Source: Boesenbergia rotunda
Taxonomy: Eukaryota; Streptophyta; Magnoliopsida; Zingiberales; Zingiberaceae
Length of the DNA: 64,000 bases
Direction: 5' to 3'
NCBI GenBank assembly: GCA_024364735.1
Contig: JAGFNQ010005222.1
Span: 1 to 64,000, forward strand
Under the pieces are notes generated by a model. The model was given only the letters and a program-made list of their open reading frames with translations, was not told the origin of the DNA and searched no databases. Of this stretch, positions 54,321-64,000 are shown in pieces. The position numbers and the translations under genes are program-made. Numbering within the stretch: position 1 is the stretch's first letter; every line of letters starts with the position of its first letter.

Positions 54321-56591
54321 TGTTAGGACCGGGTGCATGTTGACATGGATACGGGTTCGTAATTTTAAAATAATTACGTGCAGCGAAAGAATTAGCATAA
54401 ATAATTTCTCAAATTATTTTTAACCACGTATCTAGCATGCAACCTTATGATGTGTGGACATGATCATAAATTAAAATTTTTACAGAAAGTAAACTAATTT
54501 ACTCAATACCTCGCGTAACTCGAAGTAAGGGACGAGATCCAACCGTAGCGTCCCTTGGAAGCTCCGCCTCTATTCGCGTCCACGCCGAGTTCTCTTCGGG
54601 ATGACTTCGCAAAGCCACGAGTTTCGTGCCGACAAGAACTACTAGATTCTCCAAAGGTACAACTAGAATATCAAGAGAGAGAGATGGAAACTAACCACCA
54701 AGTAACGGAATCAAGATTCCGGGGGAAGGAAGGAGGGAGTCGCGACCTGCTTCTTCTTCTTCTTCGGCACCTTCTTGGTGGAGGAGGCTCACGGCAACCC
54801 TAGGTGGTGCGCCGGCCCTAGGGGAGGAGAGAGGGCGCCGGCCCTAGAGAGAGAGAGAGAGAGGGCGCTGGCCCTAGAGAGAGAAAGGGAGAGAATAAGA
54901 GAGAGAGAGCGTGCTACTTAATCTCTTGATTAGGATTCAAGGCTTGCCTTGGTTCCTTTATATAGTAGCCTCTCTATTGCCAAGTCTCCCCTTTAACGGA
55001 ATAAATTTTTCATAAGAAATTTATCTTATAAATTTTCTTATAATTATTCCGTTATGCCAAGTTTTATTATAACTAACTTTATAATAAAAACACATCTTTC
55101 CTTTTATTATGGAATAAAATTTACAAGAAATTTATTATATAAATTTTTCTTATCATGGAAAAATCAATTCATAATTGATTTTATAAAATAAAATAAACCA
55201 ATCCATGGTTCATTTTAATTTCCATAAAAAGAATAAATTTCTATAAATTTCTTTATATAAATTTCTTTATATAAATTTATTTATCCATAATTTTATAAAA
55301 CAAATCGCGCTTGATTTATTTTATAATTTAAACCAAATAAATTGGTTTCACTCCTTGTTGTGGCCGGCCAAACCAAAGAGGGTTGGCACCCTCTTTGGCA
55401 AGCCAAACCAAGCCGTCTCCTCGCGAATTAAACTCATTTAATTCGTCCAATAAGCCTTCAAAAGACTTAACCATTTTAAGCTTCCGATGCGTCTCTGATA
55501 AATTCAGATTCGACTTATTTCTCTTGATCGGAAAATCCAATTTTTAACTCGTTTTAAATCCCTCGGATTACTCGTTGTGCGTGTGACTAAATAGGCTTTC
55601 GATTTATGTTGGCCATCTATAATCAACCAATTATAGAACGATCATGAGTGACACCTAGTAGTACATCATGACCCCCAATTAATCGAAAGATCAACGGTTG
55701 ACCTCAGAAATAATTTTGAAACCCTTCAGCAGCTCTAATGAATCGTGCCTCATTCCCTTTACCATCTTATACCCACTTGGTTCAGGACACGGTCTGTGTG
55801 TGTCAGTCCCCACTAGGCTGACTATGTCACACCTAGCCCAAGTTACGTTCTCTCGTCCTTTGGATTCTAATTACTCTCATGTATTTAAGAGACTCATACT
55901 CTAAACATGTCATGCTCTGGCCAGAGGCTTTGAGTAACAATCCGACGATAGGCCTTGGGTATACATCTCCTCGCAAGGAGTGGTGAATCCTTTGTAGGCT
56001 ATTCAAACATCTTCGAGCACTTCGGTTTATGCCCAACCATCCTGGGTCCACACCTCCTTGGAGATGCTTGCTTAAGATGTTAAAGTATAAGTCTCCATGA
56101 CCAAGATGACTTGAACACCGCAAGTCAAAGGAACATCGCACTTAAGCTGCAGTAAGAACTTCACTGACAAGTCTATATATATAGACTACCATGTGAAGTT
56201 TTACAGCCAGTCACTCCAATGAACTAGTTCCCTTAACTAACATCTATGTTTATCTCCGGACATCTCAATGTCACCAGCCAGTGAGAATCAGCTGATTAGA
56301 GAATAACCCATGCTAGTCTCAACAGAATTGATAGTGTCCGTATTTATCAATTCATCGACTAGGGATAATTTCAATACTTCACAATTATACATGTAGAGAT
56401 AATCACTAGTTGTGAATCCATCACAAATTCTCTCATGCTGTGAATTGTATTGCGGACATTCAGTAAATGAGTTTAAGATCTCAATCAAATACACAAACAT
56501 GTATACTCAAATAGTGAATTTTTATTTATTAGAATAAATATTTACAATCATAAGGCGATTGCCTTAGGACACTTCTCTCATAATACTAACA
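54321..56591 (-). mobile_element. CopK: solo Angela-like LTR (2,271 bp), TSD ATGCT
   Basis: The plus strand runs TGTTAGGACCGGGTGCATG ... ATAATACTAACA, flanked by ATGCT at 54316-54320 and 56592-56596. Same family as the CopC LTRs, with terminal hairpins, a reverse TATA box near 54955-54965 and GCGCCGGCCCTA repeats at 54810-54880. It ends 25 bp upstream of the GRF gene ATG. Confidence 0.95.
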
Positions 56592-56616
56592 ATGCTGAGT
56601 ATTAGCTTGCTATTGA

Positions 56617-56991
56617 ATGGCATCTTCAAGTACCAGCAGCATCGACCATACCAAATTTGAAACTGTACGATGTAGGAAATGCAGACTAAGAGCATTAGTG
56701 CTAGTCTCTAGATCAATCAAGAACCCAGGAAGACTATATTATGAATGTAAGCAACATGGATGGTTAAAGTGGGTGATGTCTGATATTGGATTAAATGAAA
56801 ACACTAGTCGTATACATTTTAGAATGTTGTCAAGCGTGGAGTCAAGAGTAGGAAGTGAACACATTGCTTATCCTCGACATAATATGGGAAATTGGAATGT
56901 ACCGCTCATGGTCTGGATATTAGTGATAGTAAACTTAATTTTTTTGGTTGTATACTTGTTTTGTTTGTTAGTTGGTATGGTTAAGTAATGC
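56617..56991 (+). CDS. Small GRF-type zinc-finger protein with C-terminal membrane segment
   Basis: A 123-residue open frame. After a Ser/Thr-rich start (MASSSTSSIDH), a GRF-type finger lies at residues 18-51: VRCRKCRLRALVL, KNPGRLYYEC, then QHGWLKW. The NPGR-(L/F)-(Y/F)-x-C signature is diagnostic. The usual fourth Cys, before the aromatic-K-W, is absent, and a His (QHG) sits nearby. Residues 96-121 are a hydrophobic segment (VPLMVWILVIVNLIFLVVYL), as in the plant At4g04775-like proteins that pair a GRF finger with a tail anchor. GRF fingers bind nucleic acids in other proteins; the role of this plant group is not known to me. Upstream lies CopK and possibly a 5' noncoding exon. Apparently the only intact host gene in the window. 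Confidence 0.75.
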
Positions 56992-57898
56992 AAGTGTTGT
57001 AATGTGATAAAAATTATTTAATTATGCATGATGCGACATTTGATCTGTATTTATGAATGAATTCAATGTTTCTTGTCACACGAGCTCTACACATATACTA
57101 CCTTGTAAATGTTTAGTTTCCCCTAAGACCATGACTTTAGTTGTTTATTTATTTCTAAACATAATCTTGTACTAAGTTTATGAGGATCAATTTGTGAGTT
57201 CATGAGGATCATGAGGATCAATTCGTTGTTTTATTTCTAAACATAATCTGCTTCCTTGTTTTATTATCTTGTAAATGTTCCTTGTTTTATAAACCTCTCC
57301 CAATCCAAGTACTGAGTTGAATTCGTGATGCTCTATTAAAATATTGGGTTACTAAAACATAATCTGCTTCCTTGTCTCGCTGCTTTGACTCAATCTTTCC
57401 CAAATCGATGAACAAGGATTCAAACAGAAGCACGTTTTAACATTGTTTTCAGTCAGACAACCTCAATTCTAAAACTTTGATTTATGCATATAAATATTCA
57501 GATGCACGTTATAAGAACTCGTAATTAGTTACTTGATACTTTTAATAGAATGTTTGAGGTTCTGAACTTACCTAAAATTATTTCCTGGTTTCAAATTTGC
57601 GATTAAACAATTAAAAGGTGGTTATATTTGTTTCTAGTTATATAATTAAGAAGTTCATGCAATTATATTTGAGCATGAAAGATTAATCTTCTCTTGACAC
57701 TGAAATCATTCCTTTCTATTCGGTATGCCTATGTCATATCGTCATTTTAAAGGTGTTTCTCTGGGCATCTTGGCTGCTTATAGAGCTCAGTACCTCATAT
57801 CTGCTGGCTTTAGAACTGATAAGATAGACTTCCACGCCGGAGGCTCAGTACCTCATATCTGCACTAATTCTCTTTGATCGTTTTCTTCTCTATTACAG
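56992..57898 (+). other. Downstream/intergenic DNA with a short coding-like patch
   Basis: AT-rich, with a direct repeat of GCTCAGTACCTCATATCTGC at about 57786 and 57843. Around 57726-57880 a short frame (MPMSYRHFKGVSLGILAAY...) looks coding-like, but I cannot assign it. It runs up to a splice-acceptor-like CTCTATTACAG (57888-57898). Confidence 0.45.
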
Positions 57899-58030
57899 TG
57901 GAAATTCCTTGAGGGATTCAGCATCAGTAGTCTATGCAAGGTATTTGCTCCTCACCATGGCTGGGCAATAAGGAAAGCAGTTGCTGCCAGAATGTATGCA
58001 CTTCCTTCAAAAGCGACAATTACATTATGA
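57899..58030 (+). pseudogene. Orphan last-exon fragment of an ACD11-like glycolipid/sphingolipid transfer protein
   Basis: After an acceptor TATTACAG, codons give GNSLRDSASVVYA. A one-base frame change near 57940 leads to VFAPHHGWAIRKAVAARMYA and LPSK. The VFAPHHGWAIRKAV motif is the hallmark C-terminal segment of the plant ACD11/GLTP family, which moves ceramide-1-phosphate-type lipids between membranes. The frame then ends at a TGA in repeats, missing the normal C-terminus. No other GLTP exons are visible upstream, so this is a stray or decayed exon. Confidence 0.75.
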
Positions 58031-58610
58031 TAACATCAATTTCCTGATACAAAGCATCAACACCAATCACATTATGATAATATCAATTTCCTGATACTGG
58101 AGACGTATTTTAGTGCAAAGCATCAACACCAATCACATTATGATAACATCCATTTCCTTATACAGAGTATGCCACAGATCAAAGATAGCAAAGATAACAA
58201 ATAGGAATATGCCACAGATCAATTTGTTGATCATAGTATGAAATTGAAACTCGAAAGAATCCACAAATCAAAGATAGCAAATAGGAATATGCCATAGAGT
58301 ATGCTGATACACAGAGTATGTTGATACACAGTATAAAATTGAAACTCGAATCATTACACAGAGTATGTTGATACATTAAATTAGATGAAACTTGGACAAA
58401 CAGGTCCTTTCGATATGCCAATGCAAACTTCCATCCCATGGTGCATGTCTAGTGGTCTAAAAGTTTCTGAATCTTGTGGCACTGAAAAAAAAGATCAATA
58501 AATCAATAGGAAGAACTGCAATAATAATTGAAACATAAATAAAAGATTACATCTTTCAAGTATAAACTCATACTTGGAAAACATCGTTTCCAAACCAGAC
58601 ATCACAAGAT
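58031..58610. repeat. Degenerate short tandem repeats
   Basis: Three copies of CACATTATGATAACATCAAT-type units with TTTCCTGATAC and AAAGCATCAACACC (58020-58165). These are followed by repeats of AGGAATATGCCACAGATCAA, AATTGAAACTCGAA and ACACAGAGTATGTTGATACA (58166-58370). No gene. Confidence 0.8.
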
Positions 58611-58619
58611 TAACTCGTA

Positions 58620-58904
58620 TCACTTCCACTTCTTGGAAAACATGTGCTTCCCCATAAATTTCCCATGCTTAAACATGTCGTAGTGCTTGTGGTGCTTGAA
58701 CTTTCCATGGCCAAATCTGTGGGTATACAATCCATGCGACAACTGGTGGATATTCGGTGGATATTCGGAAAAGAGATATCCAGCTGGGGGATATCATGAC
58801 GGTGGGTATCCAACATGTGGATATCCTGATGGAGGAAAAAATCCAGCAGGTGGTAACCAAGAAGTGGTATCCAGCAGGTGGTATCCAACAGGTGGATATA
58901 TTTG
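58620..58904 (-). pseudogene. Last exon of a glycine-rich protein A3-like (GYPP-repeat) gene, broken
   Basis: The reverse strand opens after an acceptor TCTATCTTTTGTAG. It encodes Tyr-Pro-Pro-rich sequence (YPPVGY, LPPAGFFPPSGYPHVGYPP), then a basic His/Lys/Gly tail (GHGKFKHHKHYDMFKHGKFM, GKHMFSKKWK) and a stop at 58622-58620. This matches plant glycine-rich protein A3-like proteins: GYPP repeats followed by HGKFKHGK-type tails ending in KKWK. One in-frame TGA (at a Gly codon of a GYPP unit) and local one-base losses in the repeat show decay. Upstream exons would lie right of 58904, where SireM has inserted. Function of the family is uncertain. Confidence 0.7.
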
Positions 58905-58943
58905 CTACAAAAGATAGAAAAAAAACTTAGTGTGAGAAGCAAA

Positions 58944-60131
58944 TGTGGGATCGGATTGAATCGATAGGGGGGGGGGTGAATATCGATCGTCAAAACTTTT
59001 TCGGAAAGCGTAGAGTAATTGCATAGCGGAAAAGAAAAACAATCGCTAACACTTTTGTTTTTACTTGGTTCAGAGTCACAGTCAGTTCCTACTCCAAGGC
59101 CCACGGTCCTTGATCGTTTACGATGAACAATTCTATATTTCGTCAAATGTTTTACAAGATGAAGTTGAATATAGAATAAAGAATACAACAATCAAACTAT
59201 TTTTATACCGACGACCGGAGAAGTTGGAAGTTCGGAGTCGCGGGGCGTCGTAGGCGCTTGAATCTTGAGTACGGAGCTTGTCGGAGTGGAGCGCTTGAAT
59301 GAATGTGTTGAAAGCAATTGGTGTTGAAGACAAGGGGGTGAACCCCTTTATATAGTCGTAGCTGGGCGCTTGTGTTGAAGGGGGCACCTGACACGTGGCC
59401 TTCTCTGCGGGAACCTCCATCTGTAGAATTGGCCAGCGCTTATCCCCTCAACCAGGGCGCCTGAGCTAACTGGGGCGCCTGTGTTAACATAGGCGCCTCA
59501 TATATACTTCTGAGGCTTTGCATCGAGCTGTCAGGATTTTGCCCTTTATTTGGGGCGCTTGTCTCAACACAGGCGCGTAGCCCAGTAAGACGTCTCACTC
59601 CATTGAGACGCCTGAGTGCAGAAACCTTCATTCCTTCATTCCTACAACCAGGGTTAGTTCCAAAACACAACAAACATATAAATGATATAGATTAAACCAT
59701 AATTTATAGCCTGAGCTGTCTTGGTTCTGACTTTGGGCTTCCCAAATGGAACCCTAGGTCAAACCGATGCCTAATATTCCCTCCTACGGGGAACGCGTCC
59801 TCACCTACTCCTCTCGGGAGAGTTTACCTATTTGCCAACCAACTCCTCCGGTTGGACTTTTGCCCATCTTCACTTACCAGGTTTTCGTGCCCAGCCCGCG
59901 ACCAGGACTTAGTGCCCAGTTTCGCTCACCAGGTCTTCGTGCACAGCTTCACTCACCAGGTCTTAGTGCTCAGCTTCACTCACCAGGTCTTAGTGCCCAA
60001 CTTCACTCACCAGGTCTTAGTGCCCAGCTTCACTCACCAGGTCTTCGGTGCCTAGTGTACCTATGACTTTTCCTGCACACTTGAGTAACATCATTAGAGC
60101 AGCAATAATACTTAACTTTGAACCCTTTGCC
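58944..60131 (-). mobile_element. SireM: SIRE-type LTR on reverse strand, interrupted by CopL
   Basis: The plus-strand left end is TGTGGGATCGG followed by CGATAGGGGGGGGGG, the mirror of the SIRE LTR end. Reverse TATATAAAGGGG lies at about 59347-59358. It also has GGGGCGCCTG palindromes (59455-59590), a CGGGGAACGCGTCCTCACCT block and a hairpin array (59835-60056). There is no PBS at the left edge, so this edge is the element's 3' end (3' LTR or solo LTR). The remaining LTR lies beyond CopL. Candidate left TSD copy GCAAA (58939-58943). Confidence 0.85.
59835..60056 (-). repeat. Hairpin/tandem array in SireM LTR
   Basis: About six units of roughly 27 bp on the reverse strand, CCTGGTGAGTGAAGCTGGGC with spacer ACTAAGA. 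They end with the same CCAACC...GGTTGG hairpin as in SireA and SireB. Stems (CCTGG/CTGGG) pair with wobbles and the loop differs from the GAAGGACT type. Confidence 0.75.
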
Positions 60132-62242
60132 TGTTGGGACCGGGTGCATGTTGACATGGATGCGAGTTCGTAATTTTAAAAATTAATTACGTGCAGCGGA
60201 AGGTTTAGCATAAATAATTTCTCAAATTATTTAATCACACATCTAAGCATGCAATTTTATCTTGTGTAGACATGATCATATATTTAAAATTTTGAAGAAA
60301 CGTAAACTAATTTACGTATTACCTCGCGTAACTCGAAGGAAGGGACGAGAACCAACTGTAAGCGTCCCTTGGAAGCTCCACCTCTATTCGCGTCCACGCC
60401 GAGTATCTTCGGGATGACTTCGCAAAGCCATGAGTTTCGTGTTCTCGAGAACTACTAGATTCTCCGAGAACGCGACGAGAAAAACCAAGAGAGAAGTCGG
60501 AAGACTAACCATAAAAGGATGGCCGGCTGGTGCTCCTTCTTGGGGCTAGTTGGCGCACGGCAAGAAGGGGAGAAGAGAAGGAGAGAAAGAGAGGGAGAGA
60601 GCCTATGCCTTCATCACTTTGATTATTTTCCAAGCCTTGCCTTGGGTCCTTTATATAGTGGCCTCTCAACCATCAAGCCTCTCAAATATGGAATAACTTT
60701 TTCCATCATGCCAAGTTTGATTTTATATCATGGTTAAAATCATATTTTAATTCATGATAAAAATCAATCATGTCTCTTCTCTCTTATGGAATAAATTTCC
60801 TTATCATGGTAAATCAATCCATGATTGATTTTATAAAATAAACCAATCCATGGTTCATTTTATTTTCCATGAAAAATAAACCAAACCTTGGTTTATTATA
60901 TAAAAATTTATATCATCCATAATTTTATAAAACAAACCACACTTGGTTTATTTTATAATTGAACCAAAAACTTGGTTCTCTCCCTTTGTTGTGGCCGGCC
61001 AAGCAAAGAGGATGGAGGCCCTCTTTGGCCGGCCCATCCAAGCCAAGCCCCAATGAATTAAACTTATTTAATTCATCTATTAAGTCTTCAAAAGACTTAA
61101 CCATTTTACGCTTCCGATGCGTCTCTGAAAAATTCAGATTCGACTTATCGTTTGGCTTAACCAAACATAATCTCTCTTGATTGGAAAATCTAATTTTCAA
61201 CTCGTTTTAAATCCCTCGATTACTCGTAGTGCGTGTGACTAAATAGGCTTTCAATTTATGTTGGCCGTCTATAATTAATCAATTATAGAACGATCATGAG
61301 TGACACCTAGTAGTACATCATGATCCCCAATTAATCGAAAGATCAACGGTTGACCTCAGAAATAATTCTGAAATCCTTCAGCAGCTATAATGAATCGTGC
61401 CCCATTTCCTTTACCATCTTATACCCACTTGGTTCAGGACATGGTCTATGTGTGTCAGTCCCCACTAGGCTGACTACGTCACACCTAGCCTAAGTAACGT
61501 TTTCTTGTCCTACGGATTCTAATTACTCTCATATATTTAAGAGATTCATACTCTGAACATGTCATGCTTTGGCCAGATGCTTCGAGTAACAATCCAACGA
61601 TAAGCCTCGGGTATACATCTCCTCGCAAGGAGTGGTGAATCCTTTGTAGGCTGTTCAAACATCTTCGGGCACTTCGGCTTATACCCAATCATCCTGGGTC
61701 CACACCTCCTTGGAGATGCTTGCTCAAGATGTCAAAGTATAAGTCTCCATGACCAAGATGACTTGAACACTGCATGTTAAAGGAACATCGCACTTAAGCT
61801 GCAATAAGAACTTCACTGACATATCTATATGTAGACTACCATATTAAGTTTTACAGCTAGTCACTCCAATGAACTAGTTCCCTTAACTAGCATTCATGTT
61901 TATCTCCGGACATCTCAATGTCACCAGCCAGTGAGAATCAGCTGATTAGAGAATAACCCATACTAGTCTCAACAGAATTGATAGTGTCCGTATTTATCAA
62001 TTCATCGACTAGGGACAATTTCAATACTTCACAATTGCACATGTAGAGATAACCACTAGTTGTGAATTCATCACAAATTCTCTCATGCTGTGAATTGTAT
62101 TGCGGACATTCAGTAAATGAGTTTAAGATCTCAATCAAATACACAAACATGTATACTCAAATAGTGAATATTCATTTATTAAAATAAATGATTACGATCA
62201 TAAGGCGATTGCCTTAGGACACTTTTTCTCATATCACTAACA
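60132..62242 (-). mobile_element. CopL: Angela-like 3' LTR (2,111 bp)
   Basis: TGTTGGGACCGGGTGCATG ... ATATCACTAACA, then the reverse polypurine tract. Candidate TSD copy TTGCC (60127-60131); the partner is off-window. Same family as CopC, with terminal hairpins, reverse TATATAAAGGACCC near 60648 and GGCCGGCC palindromes. Confidence 0.9.
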
Positions 62243-64000
62243 AACTCCCACTTGGCCTATGCCAATCACTACGGTACCCAATACCACAGGCTCTAACATG
62301 ACCCTCAAACTTGCTTTGAGGCAAGGCCTTAGTTAAAGGATCCGCTAAATTCTTTTCAGTGGGAATTTTCTTAATTTGTATATCATTCCTACTTATAATC
62401 TCTCTGATCAGATGTTAACGCCGAAGCACATGTTTGGATCGCTGATGAGACCTTGGTTCCTTTGTTTGTGCAATAGCTCCATTGTTGTCGCAGTAAACCG
62501 GTATTGCTTCATCAATGGTTGGAACCACACCAAGTTCTGAGACAAACTTCTTGATCCAGACTGCTTCCTTTGCTGCTTCCGAAGCTGCAATATATTTCGC
62601 TTCCGTGGTAGAATCTTCTACGGTGTCTTGCTTGAAACTCTTCCAACTTATTGCGCCTCCATTCAAATTAAATACGTATCCGGACTGAGATTTGGAGTCA
62701 TCCTTATCTGTCTGGAAACTGTCATCTGTATACCCACGTATTACCATATCACCTTCTCCATATATTAGGAGCACATCCTTAGTTCTTCTTAAGTACTTGA
62801 GGATTGTCTTGACAGCCGCCCAATGATTCATTCCTGGATCAGACTAGTATCTTCTTGTGATGCTCAGAGCATACGATACATCGGGCCTAGTACATAACAT
62901 AGCATACATGATAGATCCTATCGCGGATGCATAAGGAATCTTATTCATGCAAATCCTCTCGTCTTCTGTGCGTGGACACATAGACTTCGAAAGGTTGATC
63001 CCATGCCTGATGGGAAGGTAACCTTTCTTGGATTCCGACATGCTAAACCTTTCTAGCACTCGGTCTATATATGTAGACTGCGAAAGACCAAGCAATCGTT
63101 TTGATCTATCTCTATAGATTCTAATCCCAAGGATATAGGTTGCTTCTCCCAGGTCTTTCATGGAGAAAGTTTTGGACAACCAAATTTTAACTGACTGATA
63201 TATCATTTCCTATAAGTAATATGTCATCGACATATAACACTAGGAATACGACTGCACTCCCACTAACCTTCTTGTACACACAAGGTTCGTCAGGATTTTG
63301 TGAGAAATCAAACTCTTTGATTGTCTCATCAAAACGGATGTTCCAGCTCCTGGATGCTTGCTTTAGTCCATCTATGGATCGTCGAAGCTTGCATACTTTG
63401 GTTTTATTAACTAATGTGAAACCTTCAGGTTATATCATGTATACATCCTCAATCAGGTTTCCATTAAGGAAAGGAGTTTTCACATCCATTTGCCATATCT
63501 CATAATCATAATGAGCTACTATGGTTAGGAGCATCCGAATGGATTTAAGCATAGCTACTGGCGAATAGGTTTCGTCATAATCAATTCCTTATTTCTGACG
63601 ATATCCTTTTGCCACTAATCTAGCCTTAATGGTAACAACATTACCTTCCATGTCGATTTTCTTCTTGAAAACCCACTTGTACCCTATGGGCTTAATCTCC
63701 CTTCAGGTGGGTTAACCAAGTCCCATACTTGAGTTATGTATATGGAATCCATTTCCGACTTCATGGCTTCAAGTCATTTATCCCTTTCTGAATTTTTCAG
63801 AACATCTTCATAACTGATAGGTTCGTCATCGTTAATGAGTAACATGTCGTTCGATTCACTTATGAGAAATCCGTATCTCTCTGGAATATTGCGTGTCCTA
63901 TCAGACCTACGAAGAAGTGGTGTTGTTTTAGGTTCAACTGATAGTTCATCATTATGAGTTATTGGTTGTGGGTCTAGACTAGGTGTCTCTGTAATGTCTA
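62243..64000 (-). pseudogene. CopL RNase H and reverse transcriptase, broken, running off window
   Basis: RNase H is at about 62260-62980 (RGYTDDSFQTDKDD, TTEAKYIAASEA, YCDNNGAIAQ), with a TAA inside the LRR-HLIREI stretch at about 62414. The RT C-terminal part (MKDLGEATYILGIRIYRDRS) and GLSQSTYIDRVLERFS are intact around 63060-63190. A shift near 63200 breaks the VDD region, and further stops or shifts occur near 63590 and 63700. Integrase, protease and gag lie beyond 64000. Confidence 0.87.

Overview
This is plant nuclear DNA, almost certainly from a flowering plant with a large, repeat-rich genome. The evidence is stacked Ty3/gypsy and Ty1/copia LTR retrotransposons with initiator tRNA-Met or tRNA-Asp primer-binding sites, AT-rich noncoding DNA, GT-AG splice signals, and relics of plant genes (GRF zinc finger, ACD11-like lipid-transfer protein, glycine-rich protein A3-like). 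I do not name a species. Coordinates of nested elements were fixed by hand from TG...CA termini, primer-binding sites, polypurine tracts and 5-bp target-site duplications (TSDs).

Layout. 1-4895: 3' half of a broken chromovirus-like gypsy element (Gyp1) with a 2.6-kb LTR. 4896-~8870: a reverse-strand gypsy element (Gyp2: gag, PBS, long LTR) into which Gyp1 inserted. ~8871-43481: remains of an old reverse-strand Athila/Tat-type element (Ath). It is interrupted by a 4.3-kb solo gypsy LTR (Gyp3, TSD TCTTC) and by SireA (14102-43388, TSD AACAT), a SIRE-like copia element without pol. SireA holds CopC (17466-35661, reverse strand, TSD AATTT), a nearly complete Angela-like copia element. One LTR of CopC holds SireB (27105-35077, TSD CAAAC), also without pol. 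SireA also holds a solo Angela-like LTR, CopD (39670-41905, TSD ATATC). The nest is four levels deep. 43482-48286: three more insertions open (CopE, CopF, Gyp4) but never close, because a single N at 48287 joins Gyp4 to the 3' end of an unrelated copia element (CopJ). 50880-~52400: a reverse-strand SIRE internal fragment. ~52500-58943: the only gene-bearing island, with a GC-rich 5'-exon-like block, a solo LTR (CopK, TSD ATGCT), a small GRF zinc-finger/membrane protein gene, an orphan ACD11-like last exon and a broken glycine-rich A3-like exon. 58944-64000: a SIRE-type LTR (SireM) interrupted by another Angela-like element (CopL) that runs off the window.

How the parts relate. No gene cluster works as a pathway; the content is mobile-element biology. 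CopC has nearly the full gag-PR-IN-RT-RNase H set, broken by one frameshift and two stops. SireA and SireB carry only gag plus noncoding filler, and SireA adds a probably spliced accessory ORF behind a promoter that resembles its own LTR promoter. Both would need proteins supplied in trans.

Three signals look most worth follow-up. (1) Arrays of about 10-13 short hairpins in the SIRE-like LTRs, with compensatory stem changes around a constant GAAGGA-type loop. (2) A shared architecture in four divergent gypsy LTRs: an antisense tRNA-like A/B-box module, then TATA, then a 240-270 nt first exon, then a conserved splice-donor/acceptor pair enclosing an intron of 0.8-3.2 kb inside the LTR. (3) The spliced accessory ORF with its own LTR-like promoter in pol-less SireA.
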